64,000 nt of DNA from Mesorhabditis belari (GCA_958450365.1 CAUEEP010000936.1:1920001-1984000); one strand, 5' to 3'. Numbered from the stretch's first letter, positions 44,650 to 55,105 are shown. Notes: generated from the letters alone by a model not told the origin. Program-made: numbers and translations.

Positions 44650-44873
44650 ATCAATCTCAACGAAATGCTGGAGATCTCCAAATGCTGGAGTGGTCTCCAA
44701 ATGGTGGTGGAGATCTCCAAATGGTGGTGGAGATCTCCAAATGGTGGTGGAGATCTCCAAATGGTGGTGGAGATCTCCAAATGGTGGTGAAGATCTCCAA
44801 ATGGTGGTGGAGATCTCCAAATGGTGGTGAAGATCTCCAAATGGTGGTGAAGATCTCCGAATGGTGGAGATCT
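44650..44873. repeat. 20-bp minisatellite, ~10 copies
   Basis: Unit GATCTCCAAATGGTGGTGGA with TGAA variants. Open frames of 78-98 codons on both strands are artefacts. Confidence 0.95.
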
Positions 44874-45480
44874 CACCCAAAACTCTCTACAATCAAACTA
44901 ATATAGAATTTGTATCAAAGATAAAACCAAAATAGTTAGACAAGGAGCTAAAACTGAAACGAAACAATTCAAAAAAGGAAAGTAAGTAAAGAATGTAAAC
45001 GAAAAGCTTGACGCTAGATAATAAGTGATTGATTAATCAATAATTAGTCAATAATTCCCATTGTACATTCCTAAATCATTAAATGAATCATTCTTTATCA
45101 TTAAATGATCTAAAGGTCAATGATTTTGGGAAAGAAATTTCGAAATTTCGATGAAAACCCATTTCAATCAGTAAAATTCCCCAAATCCCTCAATTCCCAT
45201 TGTAGATTTTGATTAGCTTTCCCATTCGTAAATCGATTAAAATGAATCACTTCTTCTTTTTCTTTTTATTATATTTTCTCATCAAAAAAAATCATATTTG
45301 CCCTTTTGATGGTAAATGGAGGAAATTTGTGAAATTCTCGGCTTCGGTCATGATTCATTTGAACGAATATCGCGAGGAGAAATGCGAGGGAAAGCAGAGA
45401 TCCCAATTACAGAATCCAAGGAAAACTTCACAATTCTCCAAGAGGATTTCGCTTTTGTTTTCTCAATTTTTTAAGTAATT
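44874..45480. other. AT-rich spacer
   Basis: No gene recognised. The 89-codon plus frame 45209-45478 is unrecognised. Confidence 0.45.
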
Positions 45481-45661
45481 AGAGATCCATCCGGTCTAGA
45501 GATCCATCCGGTCTAGAGATCCATCCGGTCTAGAGATCCGTCCGGTCTAGAGATCCGTCCGGTCTAGAGATCCGTCCCGACCTAGAATCAAGCCGATCTA
45601 GAATCAAGCCGATCTAGAACCAAGCCCATCTAGAACCAAGCCCATCTAGAATCAAGCCCAT
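45481..45661. repeat. 17-bp minisatellite, two unit types
   Basis: Starts with TAGAGATCCATCCGGTC (~6 units) and shifts to TAGAATCAAGCCGATC/CCATC units (~5), the second type grading into the palindromic element that follows. Confidence 0.85.
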
Positions 45662-45935
45662 CTAGAATCAAGCCGATCACTCTAAATCAGACGTCCGATC
45701 CAGATTTAGAGTGATCGGCTTGATTCTAGATCTGACGTCCGATCTAGAATCAGTCTAGATTAGACGGATTTCTAGATCGGTCGTAACATAACTAACAGAA
45801 ACATTCTCTGTTAGCTTTGGAAAGGCAGCAGAGCTCTCAAAAGATCTAGGAGTTGAAAACTCAAATGAGCTCAGGAAATCTAGATTCTAAATTTTCTAAG
45901 ATCTAAATCCTGAAATCTAAATTAAGCTTAAAATA
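45662..45935. repeat. Composite repeat related to 56.2-56.6 kb (inverted)
   Basis: 45662-45790 has GATCACTCTAAATCAGACGT palindromes like those at 56430-56584 and ends GTAACATA like the foldback at 5446. 45792-45935 (CATTCTCTGTTA, AAAGGCAGCAGA, GAGCTCAGGAAATCTA) is an inverted match to 56173-56283. Confidence 0.65.
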
Positions 45936-46542
45936 CCATAACTCCATAATTCTTACCATAACTTCCTAGTATTCTAAAGTAATTCACATTTAACTTATCG
46001 ATCTAGTTTATGCACAAGATAAAAAAACCATTTATTCACATTTATAATGTGGTACAAACAATACAAATTAGGGATTTGATGTATTGAATAGTTAGACTAA
46101 GATATCAAGACCATTCTTGAGTCGCCTTGAGTCTTGAGTTAACGCTAAACCTTTTCTCAAAGTCAAATACTATACGAAAACTAATAAGACCCTAAAAGAA
46201 GCTCTGACTGAGTGATTGACAACGAATCGTTTTTGACGGATCTTTGAATGATCTCTTGAGAAGAATATTAGTCTAAACTGATCATGATGAGCATTGCTTT
46301 TCCTTCTCTTTCCCTTTCCTTTCCTTTTCTTTCCTTTCCTTTTCTTTTCCTTTTCTTTCCAATTCAATCATTATCTTGTCTCTTTTGAGATGAAATCTGA
46401 TCATTCACCGATCACTTTTCGACAACTGTCATTTTCCATGGCTTTTCAAAGCAAATGCATCAAATTTCCACCGCTTATCACCACAAAAATATTGTTTTTA
46501 GTGGAGACTAATTGAGAAGGACAAAGGGATTCTTTAAAATCG
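45936..46542. other. AT-rich spacer
   Basis: TTCCTTTTC pyrimidine run at 46298-46360. No gene. Confidence 0.5.
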
Positions 46543-47053
46543 GTTCACTCAGGGGCGCTTTGGTCGCACAGTTACAGGGCACAGTTACAGGCAGAGTTAC
46601 AGGCAGGGTTACAGGGCAGGGTTACAGGGCAGAGTTACAGGGCAGAGTTACAGGGCAGAGTTACAGGGCAGAGTTACAGGGTAAGTTACAGGGCTGAGTT
46701 ACAGGGCAGAGTTACAGGGAGAGTTACAGGGCTGAGTTACAGGGCAGAGTTACAGGGCAGAGTTACAGTCATTTCCTTTGATGGAAATTTGTATGAGAAA
46801 ACGAAGTTCTAACCTGACTTCCGACTCGGTCGTTGACCAAAACTTTCTACACCCAATATAAAAAATGTCACATTTTATGTCTAGTTTTCGAAAAACATAT
46901 TGGCTTTTGAAAATCTTTTGATCCATAAAAGTTACAGGCCTGAAGCCCCAAAAAAATGTGCGACCAAAGCAACTCTGCCTGTAACTCTGCCCTGTAACTG
47001 TGCCCTGTAACTCTGCCCTGTAACTGTGCGACCAAAGCGCCCCTGAGTGGACC
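46543..47053. mobile_element. Inverted-repeat element with internal minisatellite
   Basis: Ends CACTCAGGGGCGCTTTGGTC and its complement face each other. Next to each end are GTTACAGGGCAGA-type 13-bp units, about 15 on the left (46566-46765) and about 4 on the right (46975-47030). The minisatellite thus grew from the element's own subterminal repeat. Centre AT-rich, no transposase. Confidence 0.75.
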
Positions 47054-47225
47054 CTCTTCTCAATCACTTGTCTTAAATAGTGTTGCACTTATAAATTAAC
47101 CAGAAACATTTTCTAAATCAGTTTCTCGCGAGGAATTCGAATTCCTTACTTTTAAAATCGTATCTTTTATCTAAAATTATCAAAAATGCAGAAAATGCAA
47201 GTACGGGAACTTTTGGCACACCCTG

Positions 47226-47295
47226 TATACCATTTGCAGAATTTGATGCTGATTCCGAATACATATTCCGTTTTTGTTAAATGACAATCTGCCAG
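47226..47295 (+). repeat. Dispersed repeat fragment, copy 2
   Basis: Partner of 583-652. Preceded by GGCACACCCTG, so a probable end of a DNA element. Confidence 0.55.
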
Positions 47296-47319
47296 AATCT
47301 TCCGATGATCTACTAAAAT

Positions 47320-47530
47320 ACAGAGCTCTTAGTCAATTGGCCCTAGCGGCTAGCAAGTAGGTTCAAAACCTAGCCAAATTTTTGCTATCAATCTTCCGAT
47401 GATCTACTAAGATACAGAGCTCTTAGTCCTTTGGCTTTAGTCTCTTAGTCTCTTAGTCAGCAAGTATGTTGTCTCTCTTAGTCTCTTAGGCTCTTAGTCA
47501 ACCAGCACTTTTAAAACCTAGCCAAATTTT
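47320..47530 (+). repeat. Duplicated tRNA-like segment
   Basis: Two copies of ATCTTCCGATGATCTACTAA, then AGAGCTCTTAGTC and, at the end, AACCTAGCCAAATTTTTG. The first copy has a weak B box (GGTTCAAAACC). CTCTTAGT repeats occupy the second copy. Not a functional tRNA. Confidence 0.4.
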
Positions 47531-48035
47531 TGATATCAAAGACGATAAGTTCAACTTTTTCTTTTATAATAAAAAGTAATAATATCAGTGTTGCGAGTTT
47601 AAAGATTGATGAGCAGGTTGCCACGTTTGCCATCAGCAGATTGCCCTTTTAACTCCAACTTGCCGCAACTCCATTTTTTCTTCTGCTATTTTATGCAAAA
47701 TGCTTTCTAATTAATTGTTTGTTGTTTTTAGAGAATTATTAACTCAATTTAAGCTTAAAAAAACTAAAAATAAGGTCTTAATGAAAGAAAAAAATCGGGA
47801 TAAATAAAAGCAAACACACTAAAAACTCAAAATTTCAATTAAAAAAACTGTTTTTATAGTTATATAAAAAAAGACAAATAATAAGACAAAAAAAAGACAA
47901 TAAAATAGCTTGATTATAAGAAAATTGTATGTAAAAGAAATAGAAATTGGATGTAAGAGTTGAAATTGTATATACAATTGATTTATCAGCCGTTGTTTTT
48001 GGGTAGCTTTTAATAGCTTTTTGTGTTGTTTTTAT
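47531..48035. other. AT-rich spacer
   Basis: No gene. The 82-codon minus frame 47835-48083 is AT-driven. Confidence 0.45.
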
Positions 48036-48248
48036 GAGGTGTGATAAGTCAATGTCGTTCGAGTTTATAATAAAAAAGTTCAAAAAAAGTTTTTCATCAG
48101 AGATATTTAGTTTTTTGACTTAAAATATTAAAATATGTTTGTTTTTACGTGTCTAAACCAACTTTTAGCTCAAAGGGTTGTTTAGAAAAAAAGTTAGAGG
48201 AGAAATAAGAAATTATTTTGGGGTGTGATAAGTTTATGTCCGCCACTG
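48036..48248. mobile_element. One end of a Tc1-like element
   Basis: Read on the minus strand it starts TA|CAGTGGCGGACATAAACTTA followed by TCACACC, the arrangement of Tc1-superfamily ends. The inner motif GTGTGATAAGT(C/T)(A/T)ATGTC occurs twice (48040 and 48218). No opposite end or transposase was found. Confidence 0.55.
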
Positions 48249-48250
48249 TA

Positions 48251-48755
48251 TGTCGTAGCCGTTTACGAAATTCAGCCGCTAACGAATGAGGGTATTTCCG
48301 GGCATCCAATCAAAAAGTCACCCACATAAAAAATGTTCAGAATACATATATTTTATAATAAATTTTTGAAATTAGCTCATTTGGTTCAGTAGAAAATTTT
48401 TTTTTGAGCCCCAAAAGTTTAGGGCCAAAAATGCCCTAAAATGGTTATAAAAAATTTTCTACTCAGCCAAAAAACTTGCCTATTAGCTCATTTTGTAGCC
48501 AATTTGATGTAGATTTTTAAAGTAAAGCTACATTGAATATTTGTTTTGCAAAGCTAGGAGAAAGAGGGCGAGGAACGACTTCAGTTGAACTCGGTCGCTG
48601 TTTTCACATTTGAGAATTGCCCTGAATTTGTTCCTCGCCCTCTTTCTCCTACTTTCAACGAAAAATTGTTTTAGATGGCTACCCTCATTCGTTCAATTTC
48701 AATTCGTTCAATACCCTCATTCGTTAGCGGCTGAATTTCGTAAACGGCTACGACA
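48251..48755. mobile_element. Inverted-repeat MITE, 505 bp
   Basis: About 42-bp near-perfect ends start TGTCGTAGCCGTTTACGAAA. TA is on both sides (48249-48250, 48756-48757). A second nested inverted pair, GGAGAAAGAGGGCGAGGAAC, lies inside (48549-48568 and 48630-48650). It abuts the Tc1-like end to its left, sharing the TA. Confidence 0.8.
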
Positions 48756-48768
48756 TATATAAGAGTTA

Positions 48769-49395
48769 GCTGAATTCCACAGTTTTCTTGTGGAAATGAT
48801 TGATTTCTTTAGAAAATGAAAGGATTGAGTGCATTAGAAAGGTTTTGTTTCTATTTGTGAGCATAAAGAATACAAAGACGAGATGAAAACTCATAAGAAA
48901 GCTTGTGCTTAAGCTTACTTTGTGCAAAAGCTGAAAGAAATCCTTTCTGGTGGACTCAATTTTTTCATTTTTTCGCGATTGTTAAGCTGAAATGAAAGAA
49001 AATGAAGGGAAATGAAAGAAAATGAAAGAAAATGAATGAAAATGAATGAAAATGAATAAACTATTAGTAGATGAAGATTCTAGTGCTGAATTCCTCAGTT
49101 TTCTTGTGGGAATAATTGATTTCTTTAGAAAATGAAAAGATTGAGTGCATTAGAAAGGTTTTGTTTCTATTTGTGAGCATAAAGAACACAAAGATGACAT
49201 GAAAACTAATAAGAAAGGTTACTTTGTGCAAAAGGTGAAAGAAATCCTTTCAAGTGCACTCAATTTTTTCATTTTTTCGGGATTGTTAAGCTGAAATGAA
49301 AGAAAATCAAGGAAAATCAATGAAAATCAAAGAAAATCAAAGAAAATCAATGAAAATGAATAAACTGTTAGTAGATGAAGATTCTAGTGCATTAG
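48769..49395. repeat. ~316-bp tandem duplication
   Basis: Copies start with CTGAATTCC(A/T)CAGTTTTC at 48769 and 49085 and include CATTAGAAAGGTTTTGTTTC. The GAAAATGAA/GAAAATCAA runs have diverged between copies. The 77-codon frame 49296-49529 arises at the end of copy 2 and is not recognised. Confidence 0.85.
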
Positions 49396-49916
49396 AAAGA
49401 GTTCCCTTTACAAAAATTCCTTCATTACAAAAGCATAAAACTCATGAGTGCTTTAGTTTGGAAAATCTTGAGCGAGTGACCATTGAGGAGACTTTTTGTG
49501 AAGACACCCGTGAAATAAATTTCCAATGAATAAGTTCCAATTTCTCTTGCAAAGAAAGAATTCTCATCCTTTTTTCCTCTATTTTAATGCTTATCGTGTG
49601 GTTTCATTTGATTTCTTTTCCCTATTTCTTTTCCCATATTTCTTTCCATCATAAATATCCATGTCAAAGACACCGAACATATGTCAACTTTACACTCAAT
49701 CAATCTCAATCTTCTCGTAATCTTTTCGGAAAGGAAAAAAGGGACAAATTTTCTTCATTTTGATGAGAGGAATTTTAAAACAAAATGGAGAAAAATTGAA
49801 ATTTCGAATTTTTTTTGAGAACATTTCCAAGTTAGAGATTTCTAGAGTAAAATAGGGATTATTTAGGGTTTATTTATGGATTATTTAAGGCTTATTTAGG
49901 ACTTATTTAGTTAAAT
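49396..49916. other. AT-rich spacer
   Basis: No gene recognised. Confidence 0.5.
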
Positions 49917-49924
49917 ATGATATT

Positions 49925-50404
49925 GGTACTTTTCCAATATCGGGGGAGCGCTCCGATTATCGGGGGAGCGAAATGAAAATCAGGGGAGCAAATTTTGTTC
50001 CCACGAAAAATGCATTTCCAGAAATGCAAAAATGCATTGCATTTAACTGCAACGCTTTTTTAAACTTTAACGACGATGCGCTTCTCCGACGCTTTGTGCG
50101 TTTAAGGGATCGACGGCAATCGATTATTTCGTCACCAAAGGAGTCATCCAGTCGTGGATTTGCAACTGTGGCGAATTGATGAAAGTCCGCTCAAAGGGAA
50201 AAGATCTATTTCGCTGGGTGTTAGATATTTAAGTCACTTTTGTGATCTAATATAAAGGTTGTGAGAATAACGGGTAATTCGCGAATTTTATGGTGGTAAT
50301 TTGTATAATATAGGACAAAATGTAGCGCTGGCAAAATTTGCTCCCCTGATTTTCATTTCGCTCCCCCGATAATCGGACTGCTCCCCCGATATTGGAAAAG
50401 TACC
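49925..50404. mobile_element. hAT-like MITE, 480 bp, with 8-bp TSD
   Basis: Ends GGTACTTTTCCAATATCGGG and its complement. Further in, GCGAAATGAAAATCAGGGGA is also inverted. The octamer ATGATATT is present exactly on both sides (49917-49924 and 50405-50412). An 8-bp duplication points to the hAT (or P/Merlin-type) superfamilies. The 68-codon internal frame has no transposase motif. Confidence 0.85.
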
Positions 50405-50412
50405 ATGATATT

Positions 50413-50636
50413 TAATAAGGCAAAAAGAAAGTAACTTATAGCTATTTATATCAAAAATGCTAAATAGAAAGCTTAAAAACTTAAAAAATCTTTAAAATTT
50501 GATTGAAATGTTAAATTTGTAAATTAAAGTTTCAAAATTTGAGGATTTTTTTCATTTTCTCGAATTTCTATCAGATTACACTAAAAGTTTGAGCTAAAGA
50601 CTAGATTTTAAACGTTAAATGTACAAAGGTTACTAC
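50413..50636. other. Short spacer
   Basis: AT-rich. Nothing recognised. Confidence 0.4.
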
Positions 50637-50888
50637 ACACTGTAATAGTACCCCACTCCCATAATGACGGTGCGGAGTTTTGTTTAGTCTAGCTTTGAAC
50701 GAGTTTTTCTCGACACTCGTTTATGCTACAATGCGCGCTTAGATATCAAAAAATAGCCCTGAATCTCAGCTATTTTTTGATACCAAAGACGTATTTTTTG
50801 AAAGTACGGGCCCTTTGAAAATGGAATACGAAAAAACTCTTGCGACTACGCGACTGTACGAGGGCGGTGGGGTACAGTATTTACGGTA
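50637..50888. mobile_element. Inverted-repeat MITE, ~250 bp
   Basis: Left end ACACTGTAATAGTACCCCAC pairs with right end GTGGGGTACAGTATTTACGG, and GAGTTTTTCTCG-like inner text is also inverted. Same family as the end at 10034 and related to 4375-4668. Confidence 0.7.
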
Positions 50889-51149
50889 GGTTTGATAAAA
50901 GTCATTTAAAAATCCAAAAACTTTGAGCTTTTAGTTTGCCTAGAGTAAAATAACGCAAAAATGATTGTTTGAATAAAACATTTGCATATTTGAAAGGATT
51001 ACTTGGTGTGCTGTGCGGTTATTCTTCTTCATTAACAAGTTCTTTACATTTTGGTTATTGTTTATATGTCTAGGTTAATGTTTTGAAGAAGAAAATGCAA
51101 ATTTTTGTATAGTAATTATTGATGCTCGTAATTAAGTGCTCGTAATTCT
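50889..51149. other. Short spacer
   Basis: Nothing recognised. Confidence 0.4.
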
Positions 51150-51370
51150 TGAAGACCCGATAGAGTTCACGGGGTCACCCTGAGCTATCTTGGAGGAATC
51201 ACCCTTACCTCAAGCTCTGACGAAGACGCGCCACCGTCTCAGGGAGCAATTGCCCTGGGTCTCCGAGTTTTAGAGTCTTTGCTTTGACTGAGCGTTGTTT
51301 GAGCTGTGCACCCCTCAGCTTTCCGACAATTCCCTTGGCTTTAAAGTACCCAGGTACTTAGGAGTGCCAT
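51150..51370. other. GC-richer island of unknown nature
   Basis: About 220 bp clearly richer in G and C than both flanks, with balanced composition. Plus strand 51168-51289 is an open frame including SYLGGITLTSSSDEDAPPSQ. The minus strand over 51210-51350 is also open, including VKAKTLKLGDPGQLLPETVA, and ends near an AG|GTAAGG donor-like site at 51214. I recognise neither, and it matches no structural RNA I know. Confidence 0.35.
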
Positions 51371-51381
51371 TCTCCTTTACC

Positions 51382-51583
51382 TCACGGAGGACATCCGCTA
51401 CAGTTGCCCACGGAGGACATCCGCTACAGTTGCCCACGGAGGATATCCGCTACAGTGGCCCACGGAGGACATCCGCTACAGTGGCCCACGGAGGACATCC
51501 GCTACAGTTGCCCACGGAGGATATCCGCTACAGTGGCCCACGGAGGACATCCGCTACAGTGGCCCACGGAGGACATCCGCTGC
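51382..51583. repeat. 26-bp minisatellite, ~8 copies
   Basis: Unit CACGGAGGACATCCGCTACA followed by GTTGCC or GTGGCC. Variants alternate in a block of four that is itself duplicated. GC-rich, contiguous with the island to its left. Confidence 0.95.
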
Positions 51584-52139
51584 CGATAGAACGTAGAGCG
51601 AAGAAATACAAAGAAAATCAATTTTCCGAAAAGAACATTAACCTTTCCTTGGTTTAAATCTAAAAATGTGTACTTTTGTGCACTGTGTACATAGCAAAAA
51701 CGACTATAATCGCATAATCTTTATCTCCGATACAAAAAGTTGAAACGAAAAAGCTTTATTTTAAGCTTTTCTAGAAAAGAATTCAATTATGAAATTATTT
51801 ATGGATAAATTTTTGGAATTAAATGACTAATCATATCATCAAATCTCGGAAAAGTGAATATTCTCACGGATTTCCGGTTTAAATAGATTGAGAGCACGTA
51901 GTTTTATCCGAATTTATTACCGTAATTTAAAGCTGTTTAAAGATAAAAGGTGGATTCGGTTTAGGAATGAAAGGCAAAGGGAATTCAATCAATGGAAATG
52001 TGTTCAAAGTGCATTTAAGGAAAGTTCAAAGTACATTTAATCCAGTCGAAAACCCGAAAACTTTGAATTCCCTTTGCTCTTTAACAGAGTTTAAGTGGAA
52101 AGTGGGTTCAAAAGGGGTTTGAGAAGGGGCTAGCAAAGG
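51584..52139. other. AT-rich spacer
   Basis: No gene; 5' flank of tRNA-Ser. Confidence 0.5.
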
Positions 52140-52221
52140 GAGCAGGTGGCCGAGTGGTTAAGGCGTTGGACTGCTAATCCAATGGGCTCTGCCCGCGTGG
52201 GTTCGAATCCCATCTTGCTCG
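52140..52221 (+). tRNA. tRNA-Ser(GCT)
   Basis: 82 nt. Acceptor stem GAGCAGG pairs with CTTGCTC (one G-T), discriminator G. D arm TGGCCGAGTGGTTAAGGC. Anticodon stem TTGGA/TCCAA around CTGCTAA, with anticodon GCT at 52173-52175. Long variable arm with a GGGC/GCCC stem, typical of serine. T arm TGGGTTCGAATCCCA. No intron, no encoded CCA. A TTTT pol III stop follows at 52225-52228. Decodes AGC/AGT. All stems are intact, so probably functional. The overlapping 74-codon frame (52146-52370) is a shadow. Confidence 0.97.
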
Positions 52222-52489
52222 AAGTTTTGGCTTTTATTTGTAAAAACTTTTTATCTTCCTCTGTTCATTTATTTTTTTGCTTTTATTTAGAAAACGTTTC
52301 TCTACCATTGAAAAAAGAAACGTTTTCCAAGACTTTTCACTTGCAAACTTTTTCCGATAACCAGGCATAACCAGGCTACCGTAACCTGTTATCCAGTTTG
52401 ATTTTACAGTAATCCAACATCTTGGCACTAACTAACTTAAAGACTAACTTAACTTAACTTAAAGATCGTCAGAAAAATAAGCCTCGTTC
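52222..52489. other. Spacer
   Basis: CTTAACTTAA short repeats at 52430-52463. No gene. Confidence 0.45.
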
Positions 52490-52655
52490 AAGCAAATCTT
52501 GGTCTATTTCAGGTCAACACAGAGGAGTTCTTTGTGCGCAAAATCGCTCGCCATCTGGCGCACGGCCGCGACAGATACCCCTTCTTCAGTTGCCAATCAC
52601 TTGCCGGTGCCAATGCTATTGAGTACATCACAATTAGACAGCTTTTGGAATAGGT
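52490..52655 (+). repeat. GTGCGC-family fragment
   Basis: AGTTCTTTGTGCGCAAAATC and CGCCATCTGGCGCACGG match the core of the family at 31920-32230. A 40-codon frame opens after CTATTTCAG at 52503 and ends TAG at 52652, but since its first half is repeat sequence I do not call it an exon. Confidence 0.5.
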
Positions 52656-52772
52656 ATGGTTTGTAGAAGCTTACTTCTCGCTCTACTGTTCGCTGTTGCA
52701 CTTGTTGGTGAAATAGCGGACCTTGTGGGCGGCGCACACCCCAAAGATATGGAAAAAAGAACGCAGATATAA
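52656..52772 (+). CDS. Possible short secreted peptide (unrecognised)
   Basis: ATG at 52656 opens 38 codons: MVCRSLLLALLFAVALVGE, then IADLVGGAHPKDMEKRTQI and TAA. The first 19 residues look like a signal peptide (a charged residue then a leucine/alanine core). The tail is hydrophilic with a KR pair. AATAG just before could be a weak acceptor. A GT after ALVG (GTGAAA) could be a donor, making this only a first exon. No downstream exon was found. May be chance in the tail of a repeat. Confidence 0.25.
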   Translation: MVCRSLLLALLFAVALVGEIADLVGGAHPKDMEKRTQI

Positions 52773-53591
52773 AGAAAAGTATACAAAGTTTGATCTGGAT
52801 CTGGGTTACGGTGACCGAATCAGGAATTATTCCAGTAGAAAATGAAGAGCAAAAATATTGAAGCGAATATCGAAGATTAAAAGCTTGACAAACCTTTCCT
52901 CGAAATCAGAGCCATAAATCGAGTTAGCTGTCATTTCGATGAAAAGTTGTTTGAATGGGGGATGTAAAGAGAGATTATTGGGGGGAACGGAAGAAATGAA
53001 ATCCCCTTGAATGACTTGAATGACTTTAGTGATTAATTATCTCAAACATCCACACCCAATTGAGTCTTTTTTTCTCTCTTTTTCCCTTTCAAAAACTCGT
53101 GGGATTGATGATTTCTCTTTTAAGGGCAAAGAGAAAAGGAAAGAAAAAGAAAGAAAAAGAAAGAAAAAGGAAAGAAATGAAATCGTTTAGTAAAAGAGAA
53201 AGTGTGAAAATTATAATGGATGATGATTGGATAGGGGAAAAAAGGACAGTTTATATAACATTTCAAGGACAAATTTGGGCGAAATTTTGTAGGAAAACTT
53301 TGACTTTGATATATAGATCATGTGATTTCTTTGAGAGTAAAGGGGAATTCTTCGAGGAAAGAAGAGAAAGAGTTGCACTCAGAGCTTACTGTAATTCAAA
53401 AAGTTACTGTAGCTATAGTACTCTAGTACTCTGGTACTATAGCATAGTACCCTGGTTACAGTATACCGGGCTACAGTAGCCAATATCCTACAGTATACCT
53501 ACGATAAAGCTACGACAAAGCTACGACAGTACCCAAGTACTTTACCTTATCTCTTCCCCTTTGTATCCCCTCTTTCTTCTCCCGAAAATAG
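52773..53591. other. Spacer
   Basis: GAAAGAAAAA purine run at 53128-53180. Palindromic GTACTCTAGTACTCTGGTAC and TACAGTATACC text at 53400-53510. The 139-codon plus frame 53060-53479 crosses both and is not recognised. Confidence 0.45.
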
Positions 53592-53674
53592 GCACCGGAT
53601 AGCTCAGTGGTTAGAGCGTCTGCCTGGAAAATGACCGGTTCAGTCGAGGCGAAGAGTTCAATCCCTTCTCCCAA
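53592..53674 (+). pseudogene. tRNA-like sequence
   Basis: Good A box (ATAGCTCAGTGGTTAGAGCG) and fair B box (GAGTTCAATCCC). The anticodon region does not form a 5-bp stem, and the acceptor strands (GCACCGG versus CTTCTCC) do not pair. Decayed tRNA gene or SINE head. Confidence 0.55.
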
Positions 53675-54430
53675 AATCTCTTTTTAAAATTTCTTACTTT
53701 AGACAGACCAACGAAAACGACTGTCTAACGACCTAAATTTCTGAATTTCTGAATTTCTGAATAATCTCCGAAAAGTCACCAACCGCTTTACAATTATCGG
53801 GTTGCTGTGAAAGAGTGACTATTGTGTTTGACGGAGAATTTTGCCCCTCAAAGCAATGCCCATCTCGAAGTAGAATCTTCTCAAGCACTCTCACCCTCAA
53901 CTCATTCACGCAAATGTCGGCACTTTGTCCAGAGAGAACATGCTAAAGCAAAGCCAGCAAAGCCAGCAAAGCCAACGAATTATACTGGATCTGTATCCAA
54001 GTCTATTCTATCGCATTTTAAAATTGAAATTGACCCAATTTAAGCTGTGAATATCACATCGTATTTAGCAGACTTGAACACACTGTATTTCTCATTTCTC
54101 ATTTCTCATCACTCTCTAAAGTCAAATCGCATTATTCTCTGTTTAACTGTTGTTCAAGTGACACAATTATCCTTTCAAAGTATCGCCCTTTGCCCAGCTG
54201 GAATATCTTCTAGTGTCGTGGAGAATTTAAAACAAAGGGGGCAGCTACGAAGAGTCTAAGAAGAGTTTGTAGCTTTCAGCTGAAAGCTATGCAGCTCTCA
54301 TAGCCACAGCATTGGTTAAATTTGCTCATAAAATTAAAAGATATTCAACTAAAGCTTGGAAACACTTTGATATGTTTTAACAGAATCCAGAGTTTATAGC
54401 AAAAATAGAGCAAATAGAGCCAAATTTAAG
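53675..54430. other. Spacer
   Basis: AGCAAAGCC and TTTCTCA short repeats. Frames 53822-54043 and 54047-54259 (plus) are unrecognised. Confidence 0.4.
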
Positions 54431-54945
54431 GCGAAAATTGAGCAGCCACGTTCCTTCCTTCTACGGGGAAGAGAAGCGCCTTATTCCGGACGGGTATGCC
54501 AGATGAAGAGCGCTTGTGTGCACGCACAAAGAACACCTCGTCAGTCATTGGGATTTCTCGGCATTTGATCCCAAAGGATTTGAGCATAATGACGCTGAAA
54601 ACGAGACGAAAAGGCCGACCAACATTACGGAAAGGAAAACACCTTATGTCAAACGAGTATGCCAGATGAGGAGCGAACATGAGGATATGTTCAGAAAGTA
54701 CATAATATACAGAAAGTACATAATCTTTGTGCGCGTGCACAAAGAACTATTGCCAAACATTTGCATTGGGATTTCTCTGCAGTTGTAGATGGCCTTAAAA
54801 GAAGAATTTGAGCCGGAAATTTGCCGGTTTTGCGGTTTGCCGGTTTTGCGAAGTCGCGGAATCGATTTCGAGCCACCATTTTATTGATTTTACCAATTCG
54901 AATTCGGATTTAATTGGTCTAAACATTTGAGTGAAATGGGAAACT
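54431..54945. repeat. GTGCGC-family repeat, two tandem copies
   Basis: Copy 1 (about 54440-54575) and copy 2 (about 54590-54800) share CACCTTATG/CGCCTTATT, GGTATGCCAGATGA(A/G)GAGCG and GTGCACAAAGAAC. A duplicated GAAAGTACATAAT is inserted in copy 2. Continues to TTTAATTGGTCTAAAC, as at 22290. Confidence 0.7.
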
Positions 54946-54994
54946 TCTCAGCAGTTATTTCTTATAAGATTTCATTTTTATTTAAAACAATGGT

Positions 54995-55105
54995 TCCAAT
55001 ACGGTTCCGGTTCCAATACGGTTCCAATACGGTTCCTATTATGAAACAAATAAGGTTCCAATACGGTTCCAATGGGGTTCCAATCCGGCTCCAATACGGT
55101 TCTAG
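54995..55105. repeat. 11-bp repeat, ~8 copies
   Basis: Unit GGTTCCAATAC with GGGG, CCTATT and CCGG variants. Confidence 0.85.

Noticed and set aside
47835..48083. 82-codon minus frame as a small membrane protein
   Set aside because: Hydrophobic only because the DNA is very AT-rich; overlaps a transposon subterminal region.
51150..51370. snRNA, SL RNA or 5S rRNA gene
   Set aside because: Compared by memory with U1, U2, U6, SL and 5S features; no Sm site, SL sequence or 5S boxes were found.
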